Assembly (NCBI RefSeq): GCF_036503815.1
Contig: NZ_AP027764.1
Location: 3,038,001-3,102,000 of the forward strand
DNA: 64,000 nucleotides
Direction of reading: 5' to 3'
Origin: Escherichia coli
Lineage (GTDB): Bacteria; Pseudomonadota; Gammaproteobacteria; Enterobacterales; Enterobacteriaceae
Part shown: positions 27,567 to 33,417 of the stretch, piece by piece
Layout: each line of letters begins with the position of its first letter
How positions within the stretch are numbered: the stretch's first letter is position 1
Notes under the pieces: generated by a model
What the model was told of the DNA's origin: nothing
What the model saw: only the letters and a program-made list of their open reading frames with translations
Database searches by the model: none
Position numbers and translations under genes: made by a program

Positions 27567-27752
27567 TTATGCCGCTTGGCGGTAAGCACTTTCTTGATAC
27601 TTCAGGGCGCCAGCTGTAACGATTTCCAATCGATAGGCGTCTTTCTCTGGGATAACTTCTTTCCACTGAGAGACTGCTGCATCGCTAATGCCTAGTGCTT
27701 TAGCAACAGCACGCTGGGTTCCGAAGTGGTCAATAACATCTTTTTTGTACAT
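27567..27752 (-). CDS. cro: Cro (P22-type)
   Basis: 61-residue repressor of the lytic switch, almost identical to recalled P22 Cro (one substitution near residue 54). Helix-turn-helix at GTQRAVAKALGISDAAVSQW. First gene of the pR transcript; divergent from the c2 repressor across an 80-bp operator region. Confidence 0.95.
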   Translation of the reverse strand: MYKKDVIDHFGTQRAVAKALGISDAAVSQWKEVIPEKDAYRLEIVTAGALKYQESAYRQAA

Positions 27753-27832
27753 AGACTCGCTCCGAAATTAAAGAACACTTAAATTATCCACCAAAGGAAT
27801 CTTAAGTCAAGTTTATTTAAGATGTCTTAACT
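27753..27832. promoter_or_regulatory. Right operator OR with pR and pRM
   Basis: ATTAAAGAACACTTAAAT (27767-27784) and ATTTAAGATGTCTTAACT (27815-27832) are P22-type operators, with a weaker third half-match between them (about 27798-27815). pR on the minus strand is TTGACT, then 16 nt, then GATAAT. The outer site abuts the repressor ATG, so the pRM transcript is leaderless or nearly so. Confidence 0.82.
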
Positions 27833-28483
27833 ATGAATACACAACTGATGGGTGAGCGTATTCGCGCTCGCAGAAAAGAACTCAAGATTAGGCAGGCTGC
27901 CCTTGGCAAGATGGTTGGCGTGTCTAATGTTGCTATTTCCCAATGGGAGCGATCTGAAACTGAGCCCAATGGCGAAAACCTATTGGCCTTAGCCAAGGCT
28001 TTGCAGTGCTCCCCTGATTACCTGTTGAAAGGAGAGGATAGTCTTTCAAACATTGCCTATCACAGCAGGCATGATCCAAGAGGTTCGTATCCTCTAATTA
28101 GTTGGGTAAGCGCAGGATGTTGGATGGAAGCTGTAGAGCCATATCATAGGCGTGCAATAGATAACTGGTACGACACAACGGTAGATTGTTCTGAAGACTC
28201 TTTTTGGCTCGACGTTAAAGGCGATTCAATGACTGCCCCGGCAGGACTGAGTATTCCTGAGGGGATGATTATTCTCGTCGACCCAGAAGTCGAACCACGT
28301 AATGGAAAGCTGGTAGTCGCCAAACTTGAAGGGGAAAACGAGGCGACATTCAAAAAGTTAGTTATTGATGCCGGTAGAAAATTCCTGAAACCACTCAATC
28401 CACAATACCCAATGATTGAAATCAATGGGAACTGTAAAATCATTGGCGTTGTCGTTGATGCCAAGCTAGCAAACCTTCCTTAA
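27833..28483 (+). CDS. c2: Prophage repressor C2 (P22-type)
   Basis: 216-residue LexA-like repressor nearly identical to recalled P22 C2. N-terminal helix-turn-helix (IRQAALGKMVGVSNVAISQW); self-cleavage site Ala-Gly in SWVSAGCWMEAV near residue 92; catalytic Ser in KGDSMTAP and Lys in GKLVVAKLEGE. One change is a Cys right after the scissile Ala-Gly. Intact, so the remnant probably still confers P22-type immunity, and RecA-stimulated cleavage should still occur on DNA damage. Confidence 0.95.
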   Translation: MNTQLMGERIRARRKELKIRQAALGKMVGVSNVAISQWERSETEPNGENLLALAKALQCSPDYLLKGEDSLSNIAYHSRHDPRGSYPLISWVSAGCWMEAVEPYHRRAIDNWYDTTVDCSEDSFWLDVKGDSMTAPAGLSIPEGMIILVDPEVEPRNGKLVVAKLEGENEATFKKLVIDAGRKFLKPLNPQYPMIEINGNCKIIGVVVDAKLANLP

Positions 28484-28502
28484 GGGGCTTTCGCCCCTTT
28501 TT
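28482..28502 (+). terminator. c2 terminator
   Basis: AAGGGGC-TTTC-GCCCCTT stem followed by seven T directly at the c2 stop codon. Confidence 0.9.
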
Positions 28503-28572
28503 TATTTCCCGTTAAAAATCAAAGACAAACTAAATTCACGCCCATAAAATTAAGTTTTCTTCAAAAATGCAC

Positions 28573-28605
28573 TTGACCAATAAATTAAGAAGTCTTAAAT
28601 TTAAG
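28573..28605 (+). promoter_or_regulatory. pL with left operator
   Basis: TTGACC, 17 nt, TAAATT gives a good sigma-70 promoter reading rightward. The spacer and -10 contain the operator-like dyad ATTAAGAAGTCTTAAAT, related to the OR sequences. Drives N and the recombination genes. Confidence 0.78.
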
Positions 28606-28647
28606 CCATCAGCAGGACGCTGGAAGCCAAACGGAACAGATTGGCAG

Positions 28648-28687
28648 GCTCTTTAACATCGACGGACTCTCAACCTAACCGTTGAGA
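28648..28687 (+). promoter_or_regulatory. nutL (boxA and phi21-type boxB)
   Basis: boxA GCTCTTTAACA (28648-28658, same as in nutR) and boxB TCTCAACCTAACCGTTGAGA (28668-28687), the boxB hairpin I recall for phage 21. Confidence 0.87.
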
Positions 28688-28797
28688 CCAGAACTTGAGT
28701 GGTTTTGGGGATGGCGCGAATTGCAGCTGCAAGACAGCGATCGAGAAGATAAGCACCTCGACGCGTCATGCGCCAAAGCCACTTAAAGGAGACCATC

Positions 28798-29070
28798 ATG
28801 GTAACCATTGTCTGGAAAGAATCCAAAGGTACGGCAAAAAGCCGCTACAAAGCTCGCAGAGCAGAACTTATTGCCGAGCGACGCAGTAATGAAGCACTGG
28901 CGCGAAAAATTGCGCTAAAGCTCTCTGGTTGCGTCAGGGCAGACAAAGCAGCATCACTCGGAAGCCTTCGCTGCAAGAAGGCAGATGAATGCAGTGGAAG
29001 TATTTGCCTGCCAAACGTAGCCATTTACGCGGCAGGCTACCGGAAATCAAAACAACTGACGGCGAGGTAA
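28798..29070 (+). pseudogene. N: Antitermination protein N (phi21-type), C-terminus replaced
   Basis: The frame encodes 90 residues. Residues 1 to about 67 match recalled phi21-type N, including the arginine-rich boxB-binding helix TAKSRYKARRAELIAERR (about 12-29). After LRCKKADE the sequence changes to an unrelated tail ending KSKQLTAR. The genuine N C-terminus is found 0.6 kb downstream (29614-29724) in the same reading frame, so the gene is split by an insert. RNA binding could survive; RNA-polymerase contact through the lost C-terminus is doubtful. An in-frame ATG at 28768 is less likely than 28798, which has AAGGAGACC upstream. Confidence 0.78.
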
Positions 29071-29072
29071 TT

Positions 29073-29366
29073 ATGGATATTTCATGTATTGAACAATTAC
29101 TAATTGAGAAAACGAAAGAAATGCTTGATGTATTGGACATAAAAATATCTGAGTTAAAAGATACACCCGCTACACAACTTATTCTCGAACGTAGTCGAAA
29201 TAAATTCTTAGAGTTAAGCCCTGACGTTCAAAATATAGCATCTAAACTGCTGGCTACATTGATTGAGAGAAATGCATTGTTATCGATGTCATCAGATGAA
29301 CGAAAAAAACTGGCGAACGAAGATGCTGCAACCATCCGCCAGGCATTCGAAATTTTGTTTTCTTAA
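29073..29366 (+). CDS. Unknown 97-residue helical protein inside split N
   Basis: Begins MDISCIEQLLIEKTKEMLDVL and appears almost entirely alpha-helical, with heptad-like Leu/Ile spacing (coiled-coil potential around 6-35). No signal or membrane segment and no family recognised. Start chosen at 29073 because of the GGCGAGGTAATT ribosome site; the longer frame from 28989 lacks one. It ends exactly where a convergent small gene ends. Lower GC than N. Likely a phage accessory (moron) gene; function unknown. Confidence 0.65.
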   Translation: MDISCIEQLLIEKTKEMLDVLDIKISELKDTPATQLILERSRNKFLELSPDVQNIASKLLATLIERNALLSMSSDERKKLANEDAATIRQAFEILFS

Positions 29367-29531
29367 TTACTTACTGTTTATTCTGATAATCTCATCAAGA
29401 ATTTTTTCATAAACAACTGTGATTGGCTTTCCGTCAATGCCAGGGGCAAGATTACCGGCTCTGATAAGCTCAACAATAATCTGTTGAGCGGCTTCGTGTG
29501 GGTTGGTTTTAGGATTAACAATATCTGTCAT
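29367..29531 (-). CDS. Unknown 54-residue protein, convergent inside split N
   Basis: MTDIVNPKTNPHEAAQQII.. followed by ..GIDGKPITVVYEKIL. Small, soluble, helical. I recall similar short proteins in lambdoid prophages but no function. The start at 29531 has GAAGGGC on the minus strand 7 nt upstream. Its promoter would lie among two 14-bp direct repeats (29546-29592). It runs against the pL operon, so it can be expressed in the lysogen independently of N. Confidence 0.65.
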   Translation of the reverse strand: MTDIVNPKTNPHEAAQQIIVELIRAGNLAPGIDGKPITVVYEKILDEIIRINSK

Positions 29532-29545
29532 AACAAAGCCCTTCT

Positions 29546-29592
29546 TTTGACTGTGGAAACAACAGTCTACCCATTTCCTTTGACTGTGGAAA
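29546..29592. repeat. Two perfect 14-bp direct repeats upstream of the convergent small gene
   Basis: TTTGACTGTGGAAA occurs at 29546-29559 and again at 29579-29592. The 33-bp period is about three helical turns. Located just upstream of the minus-strand gene starting at 29531, so a regulator-binding site is a fair guess. Confidence 0.75.
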
Positions 29593-29613
29593 GTGAAGGA
29601 ACCACCGAGCCTG

Positions 29614-29724
29614 ATGTGGTTAAAAGACAGGCACAATCTTTACTACCGCAAGCCACGCAGTGAAATGGGTGTGACTTGTGTTGGTCGCCAGAAAATGAAA
29701 TTAGGCAGCAAACCACTTATTTGA
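29614..29724 (+). pseudogene. N: Displaced C-terminal fragment of N
   Basis: MWLKDRHNLYYRKPRSEMGV, then TCVGRQKMKLGSKPLI and a stop. From YY(R/S)KPRSEMG onward this is the C-terminus of phi21/P22-like N proteins as I recall them. It is in the same frame as the N-terminal part at 28798 but separated by about 0.6 kb. The ATG at 29614 has no good ribosome site, so the fragment may not be made. Confidence 0.72.
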
Positions 29725-29732
29725 GGTGAGAT

Positions 29733-29984
29733 ATGGAATTTCATGAAAGTGCGATTTATGATTTTCGCGCTAACGCAAATTCAGTAAAACCACAGCCAAT
29801 TGCAGTTCTTTTTAAAACAATGGGTGCGTGGGCTGTTTTATGCTTCGCCGCTGATGACACTGACGCAAGAATGGCAATAGGCCAAGAGATGGAGATGGAC
29901 CCGACAAACGATGAATTCATAATTTATGGCGCTCCATCTAATTACTTACTTGATACCTGCAACATTTACAACAAGGCTGCCTGA
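29733..29984 (+). CDS. Unknown phage early protein, 83 residues
   Basis: MEFHESAIYDFRANANSVKP.. is a soluble acidic protein with a beta/alpha look (PIAVLFKTMGAWAVLCFAADD). A clear GAGGTGAGAT ribosome site and position 8 nt after N argue that it is a real pL-operon gene. I recognise no domain. Confidence 0.72.
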   Translation: MEFHESAIYDFRANANSVKPQPIAVLFKTMGAWAVLCFAADDTDARMAIGQEMEMDPTNDEFIIYGAPSNYLLDTCNIYNKAA

Positions 29985-30030
29985 TGGTGGCCTTTATTTT
30001 TGGCACAAACAACAGAATAAACACTGCACT

Positions 30031-30146
30031 GTGTATTCATTCCAACGAGTGAATACACGGAGCAATGTCGCTCGTAACTAAACAGGAGCCGACTTGTTCT
30101 GATTATTGGAAATCTTCTTTGCCCTCTTATGTGAGGGCGATTTTTT
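30031..30146 (+). terminator. Two hairpins, the second a terminator (tL-like)
   Basis: GTGTATTCA..TGAATACAC (30031-30058, 9-bp stem, 10-nt loop) and GCCCTC-TTATGT-GAGGGC (30121-30138) followed by a T run. They sit in the pL operon after N, where lambda has tL1; N-dependent read-through would be needed to reach the recombination genes. Confidence 0.7.
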
Positions 30147-30166
30147 ATCTATGAGGAAATGAATAG

Positions 30167-30535
30167 ATGTCAAACATCAAAAAATACATCATTGATTACG
30201 ACTGGAAAGCATCAATAGAAATTGAAATCGACCATGACGTAATGACAGAGGAAAAACTTCACCAGATTAATAATTTCTGGTCAGACTCTGAATACCGACT
30301 AAATAAACACGGCTCTTTATTAAATGCTGTATTAATCATGCTGGCGCAACATGCTCTGCTTATAGCAATTTCAAAAGACCTAAATGCATATGGTGTTGTT
30401 TGTGAGTTCGACTGGGATGATGGAAATGGTCAGGAAGGATGGCCTCCAATGGATGGTAGTGAAGGAATAAGAATTACCGATATCGATACATCAGGAATAT
30501 TTGATTCAGATGATATGACTATCAAAGCCGCCTGA
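30167..30535 (+). CDS. DUF2528-like phage protein
   Basis: 122 residues starting MSNIKKYIIDYDWKASIEIEID. The pattern of an N-terminal YDWKASIEIEIDHDVMTEE followed by LNAVLIMLAQHAL and FDWDDGNGQEGWPPMDGSEGI matches the DUF2528 family as I recall it. Acidic, soluble, function unknown; common in lambdoid early regions. The ribosome site GAGGAAATGA precedes the ATG. Confidence 0.7.
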   Translation: MSNIKKYIIDYDWKASIEIEIDHDVMTEEKLHQINNFWSDSEYRLNKHGSLLNAVLIMLAQHALLIAISKDLNAYGVVCEFDWDDGNGQEGWPPMDGSEGIRITDIDTSGIFDSDDMTIKAA

Positions 30536-30628
30536 GCGCGGCTTTACCGCATACCAATAATGCTTCACGAGAGGTGTTTATTCATGAGCGTAAACGCTGA
30601 TTAATGAACGCAGTTGATAGGATATAAA

Positions 30629-31141
30629 ATGGCATTTATAAAGATTCTTGAATTAATTTCCCTAAGTGAGATTAATAATGTTGTCAAATATAACCCTATT
30701 TCTGGTGAGTTCACATGGCTAAAATCTTATGGAGCAAGAAAGATAGGTGGAACTGCCGGAACAATAACAACAAGCGGCTACTTAAGGATTTTCATTAACG
30801 GAAGACACTATGCTGCACATAGACTTGCATGGATTATCACTTTCGGTGTTGAGCCTGAAGGTATTATCGACCATATAAATGGCATAAAGACAGATAACAG
30901 AATTTGCAATCTGAGGCTTGCAACTTACTCACAGAATTCAATGAATAGTAAAATAAACACCCTCAACAAATCAGGTTGCAAAGGAGTCACATGGAAGAAG
31001 GAAAGTAGAAAGTGGGCTGCCTATGGGAAATTAAACGGGAAGAAAAAACATCTAGGGTACTTTAATGAATTAGAAGATGCCAAAAAAGCTTACTGCGACT
31101 TTGCCAGAAAGCATCACGGCGAATTCTACAGGAGCAAATAA
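30629..31141 (+). CDS. HNH homing-type endonuclease with AP2-like C-terminus
   Basis: 170 residues. Central HNH motif: AAHRLAWIITFG, IIDHINGIKTDNRICNLRLAT (His-Asn-His/Asn arrangement). The C-terminus GCKGVTWKKESRKWAAYGKL..HLGYF resembles an AP2-type DNA-binding fold seen in phage HNH endonucleases. Start taken at ATG 30629; a TTG five codons upstream is possible. Probably a free-standing homing endonuclease moron in the pL operon. AT-rich. Confidence 0.85.
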   Translation: MAFIKILELISLSEINNVVKYNPISGEFTWLKSYGARKIGGTAGTITTSGYLRIFINGRHYAAHRLAWIITFGVEPEGIIDHINGIKTDNRICNLRLATYSQNSMNSKINTLNKSGCKGVTWKKESRKWAAYGKLNGKKKHLGYFNELEDAKKAYCDFARKHHGEFYRSK

Positions 31142-31275
31142 TGAATGAATATATTTTAGCTGGTAGCGGCGTCATGTCCGCTTTCTACCCGCACGAATCT
31201 GAATTATCACGCCGAGTTAAACAATTAATCAGAGCAGCAAAGAAACAACTGGAGGCGTTATGCGCAATGAAATAG
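31141..31275 (+). CDS. CIII-like lysogeny protein
   Basis: 44 residues (MNEYILAGSGVMSAFYPHES, then a basic amphipathic helix SRRVKQLIRAAKKQLEAL). Size, position between N and the recombination genes, the AGxxV start and the charged amphipathic helix all match lambda CIII, the inhibitor of the FtsH protease that stabilises CII. Start overlaps the HNH stop (TAATG). The assignment is by pattern, not alignment. Confidence 0.62.
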   Translation: MNEYILAGSGVMSAFYPHESELSRRVKQLIRAAKKQLEALCAMK

Positions 31276-31412
31276 CCATTAATCACCAGATGCTTCGTGC
31301 TGCACAGAACAAAGCAGTAATAGCCAGATTTATTGGTGATTCAAAAATGTGGCTTGAAGCAAATAAAGCGATGAAATCAGCTATCAACCTTCCGTGGTAT
31401 CGCAGGAAATGA
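31260..31412 (+). CDS. Unknown phage protein, 50 residues
   Basis: MRNEIAINHQMLRAAQNKAV.., overlapping the preceding gene by 16 nt, with a GGAGG ribosome site. Basic and helical, ends LPWYRRK. Unknown function; retained here because of coupled start and stop signals on both sides. Confidence 0.62.
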   Translation: MRNEIAINHQMLRAAQNKAVIARFIGDSKMWLEANKAMKSAINLPWYRRK

Positions 31413-31567
31413 GTTTTACAGATAACTGGTCAGACGAAGAATTCATTCGTCAGATGAAAGAATTAATCGGTAACGAAGGAGATATTCATGTCACTTGCAA
31501 CCACAGTGAAGGAGAGCAAGTTACAGAGACGCATGTACACGCAGAAAGCTCTCTGGTATCGCCATAA
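31409..31567 (+). CDS. Unknown phage protein, 52 residues
   Basis: MSFTDNWSDEEFIRQMKELI.., acidic, starting 4 nt before the previous stop (ATGA coupling). It contains a His/Cys-rich segment (HVTCNHSEGEQVTETHVH) that could bind metal. Function unknown. Confidence 0.62.
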   Translation: MSFTDNWSDEEFIRQMKELIGNEGDIHVTCNHSEGEQVTETHVHAESSLVSP

Positions 31568-31658
31568 TGGCGACCGCGAAGGAATGCGGGTATGTCTTAA
31601 TTTGTCCCGAGTCGAAGTATTAAACCAGCGTTATTTCCTTGGGCCATGTCCATTCTGA
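31488..31658 (+). CDS. Unknown phage protein, 56 residues, nested start
   Basis: MSLATTVKESKLQRRMYTQK.., basic. It starts 80 nt inside the previous gene in another frame with a GAAGGAGATATTC ribosome site, and ends 8 nt before the annealase gene. Extensive dual-frame coding; I believe both are real because each has its own ribosome site, but this is less certain. Confidence 0.58.
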   Translation: MSLATTVKESKLQRRMYTQKALWYRHNGDREGMRVCLNLSRVEVLNQRYFLGPCPF

Positions 31659-31666
31659 GGTGAATT

Positions 31667-32374
31667 ATGGATTTGAATAAATTCGATGAGCCATTCAGCC
31701 CTGAAGATATCGAATGGCGAATACAGCAAAGCGGTAAAACACGCGATGGCAAGGTGTGGGCTATGGTGCTGGCTTATGTCACGAACAGGGCAATCATGAA
31801 ACGCCTGGACGATGTTTGCGGCAAAGCAGGATGGCGCAATGAATACCGCGATATTCCCAACAACGGAGGCGTTGAATGCGGCATATCAATCAGGATTGAT
31901 TCCGAATGGGTAACCAAATGGGATGCTGCTGAAAACACGCAGGTAGAAGCCGTCAAAGGTGGTCGTTCCGGCGCAATGAAGCGCGCTGCCGTTCAGTGGG
32001 GAATCGGTCGGTATCTGTATAACCTTGAGGAAGGTTTCGCACAAACATCTCTCGATAAAAAGCAGGGGTGGCACAGGGCAAAACTGAAGGATGGAACAGG
32101 ATTTTACTGGCTCCCTCCATCGCTGCCGGGATGGGCAATCCCAGCATCAGATAACAAACCATCATCAGAAAATACCAACCAGAAATCTCCATCGGTTGAC
32201 TGCGAACAAATCCTGAAAGACTTCAGCGATTATGCATCAACAGAAACTGACAAGAAAAAACTCATCGAGCGTTATCAGCGTGACTGGCAATTAATGGCTG
32301 GCAACGAGGAGGCGCAGGCTAAATGCGTTCAGGTAATGAACATCAGAGTTAACGAACTAAAACAGGCGGCATAA
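31667..32374 (+). CDS. Rad52/Rad22-family single-strand annealing protein
   Basis: 235 residues. The N-terminal half has the Rad52-like signature: FSPEDIEWRIQQSGKTRDGK, VWAMVLAYVTNRAIMKRLDDVCG and the GRSGAMKRAAVQWGIGRYLY block that forms the conserved core of Sak/Rad52-type annealases. The C-terminus is variable and charged. It replaces lambda Bet or P22 Erf in this early region and sits 0 nt upstream of ssb. Reads intact. Confidence 0.87.
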   Translation: MDLNKFDEPFSPEDIEWRIQQSGKTRDGKVWAMVLAYVTNRAIMKRLDDVCGKAGWRNEYRDIPNNGGVECGISIRIDSEWVTKWDAAENTQVEAVKGGRSGAMKRAAVQWGIGRYLYNLEEGFAQTSLDKKQGWHRAKLKDGTGFYWLPPSLPGWAIPASDNKPSSENTNQKSPSVDCEQILKDFSDYASTETDKKKLIERYQRDWQLMAGNEEAQAKCVQVMNIRVNELKQAA

Positions 32375-32881
32375 ATGGCAAGCAGAGGCGTAAATAAGGT
32401 GATTATCCTTGGTCGGGTAGGACAAGACCCGGAAGTTCGATACTCACCATCAGGAACAGCGTTCGCTAACCTGACAATAGCCACGTCAGAACAATGGCGA
32501 GATAAAAATACTGGCGAGCAAAAGGAATTGACTGAATGGCATCGTGTTGCTGTATCCGGGAAACTGGCTGAGGTCGTGGGGCAGTATGTGAAAAAAGGTG
32601 ATCAGATTTATTTCGAGGGAATGCTGAGAACCAGAAAGTGGAAAGACCAGTCAGGGCAAGACCGTTACACAACCGAGGTTCATGTCGGAATTAATGGCGT
32701 GATGCAAATGCTTGGCGGCATTGGCGACAGCAAACAACAAGCAGCCAGCAGGCAATCACAGAAGCCACAGCAGCAATCATCACCAGCACAACACAACGAA
32801 CCTCCGATGGATTTTGACGACGATATCCCCTTTGCACCAGTAACTCTCCCCTTCCCTCGTCACGCTATTCACGCAATTTAA
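32375..32881 (+). CDS. ssb: Phage single-stranded DNA-binding protein
   Basis: 168 residues. OB-fold SSB at the N-terminus (MASRGVNKVIILGRVGQDPE, GTAFANLTIATSE, TEWHRVAVSGKLAEVV, YFEGMLRTRKW), then a Gln/Ser-rich linker. The acidic tip DFDDDIPF is followed by about 15 more residues rather than ending the protein, a form I recall in some phage SSBs. Directly abuts the annealase, so the two probably act together in recombination. Confidence 0.92.
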   Translation: MASRGVNKVIILGRVGQDPEVRYSPSGTAFANLTIATSEQWRDKNTGEQKELTEWHRVAVSGKLAEVVGQYVKKGDQIYFEGMLRTRKWKDQSGQDRYTTEVHVGINGVMQMLGGIGDSKQQAASRQSQKPQQQSSPAQHNEPPMDFDDDIPFAPVTLPFPRHAIHAI

Positions 32882-32889
32882 GGACTTAC

Positions 32890-33012
32890 ATGAATCACTT
32901 GATGGTTGACCTTGAAACAATGGGCAACGGGCCATACGCGCCAGTTATTTCTATTGGGGCGGTATTCTTTGACCCGAATACTGGCGCACTATCTTCAACT
33001 GCAAGTCAATAA
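32890..33012 (+). pseudogene. Exonuclease 5' stump at the deletion junction
   Basis: MNHLMVDLETMGNGPYAPVI.. is the N-terminus of a DnaQ/ExoX-like phage exonuclease: the DLETMG motif is ExoI (Asp and Glu metal ligands). After FFDPNTGA the sequence runs into torS DNA and stops at residue 40. The family is normally over 150 residues, so it is dead. Confidence 0.82.
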
Positions 33013-33346
33013 CGATCAACCGCTGGATGTATCGCAACTCAATGAAGATGCTCAGTTGATGGGGACGGAGAAGATCCACGAATGGCTGACATTATTTAAA
33101 CAACATGCCCTGCCGCTTCTCGATGACATCGACATTGCCCGCGCCAGTCAGGAAAGCGAGAAAATAAAGCGTGCCGCACATCAGCTAAAAAGCAGTTGCT
33201 CGAGTCTGGGAATGCGTAGCGCCAGCCAGCTATGCGCACAACTGGAGCAGCAGCCATTATCTGCCCCCCTTCCACACGAAGAAATTACACGCAGTGTTGC
33301 CGCTCTGGAAGCATGGTTGAATAAGAAAGACCTGAACGCGATTTGA
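32985..33346 (+). pseudogene. torS: torS, 3' stump encoding the HPt domain
   Basis: From about 32985 the reading frame matches the C-terminus of the TMAO sensor kinase TorS (HYLQLQVNNDQPL onward to KKDLNAI). It covers only about the last 120-125 of some 914 residues: most of the HPt domain, with the phospho-accepting His in KRAAHQLKSSCSSLG. The sensor, HAMP, kinase and receiver domains are deleted with the prophage end. A hybrid frame from 32906 could add about 25 phage-coded residues, but no ribosome site is evident. Confidence 0.9.
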
Positions 33347-33417
33347 ATCAATATCAGCCAGTTAAGAACAACTAGAATAGTGGCATTTGGTATGCAACTT
33401 AACGGACTGGCAAAATC

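Larger units (their letters stand above)
20281..32985. mobile_element. Defective lambdoid prophage (HK022-site, P22/phi21-type mosaic)
   Basis: About 12.7 kb inserted between torT and torS. Order from the torT side: attR, integrase-tail vestige, acetylase, tailspike, primase chimera, O-like replication gene, cII, cro, c2 repressor, N, early genes, cIII-like, Rad52-like annealase, ssb, exonuclease stump. One deletion removed everything between primase and tailspike (rest of the replication region, Q, lysis, terminase, head and most tail genes). A second removed the rest of the early left arm, int/xis, attL and most of torS. It cannot excise or make particles by itself. Confidence 0.93.

Noticed and set aside
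32906..32984. Hybrid phage-torS protein starting at 32906
   Set aside because: The start lies inside the exonuclease stump without a ribosome site; listed only as a possibility under the torS stump.
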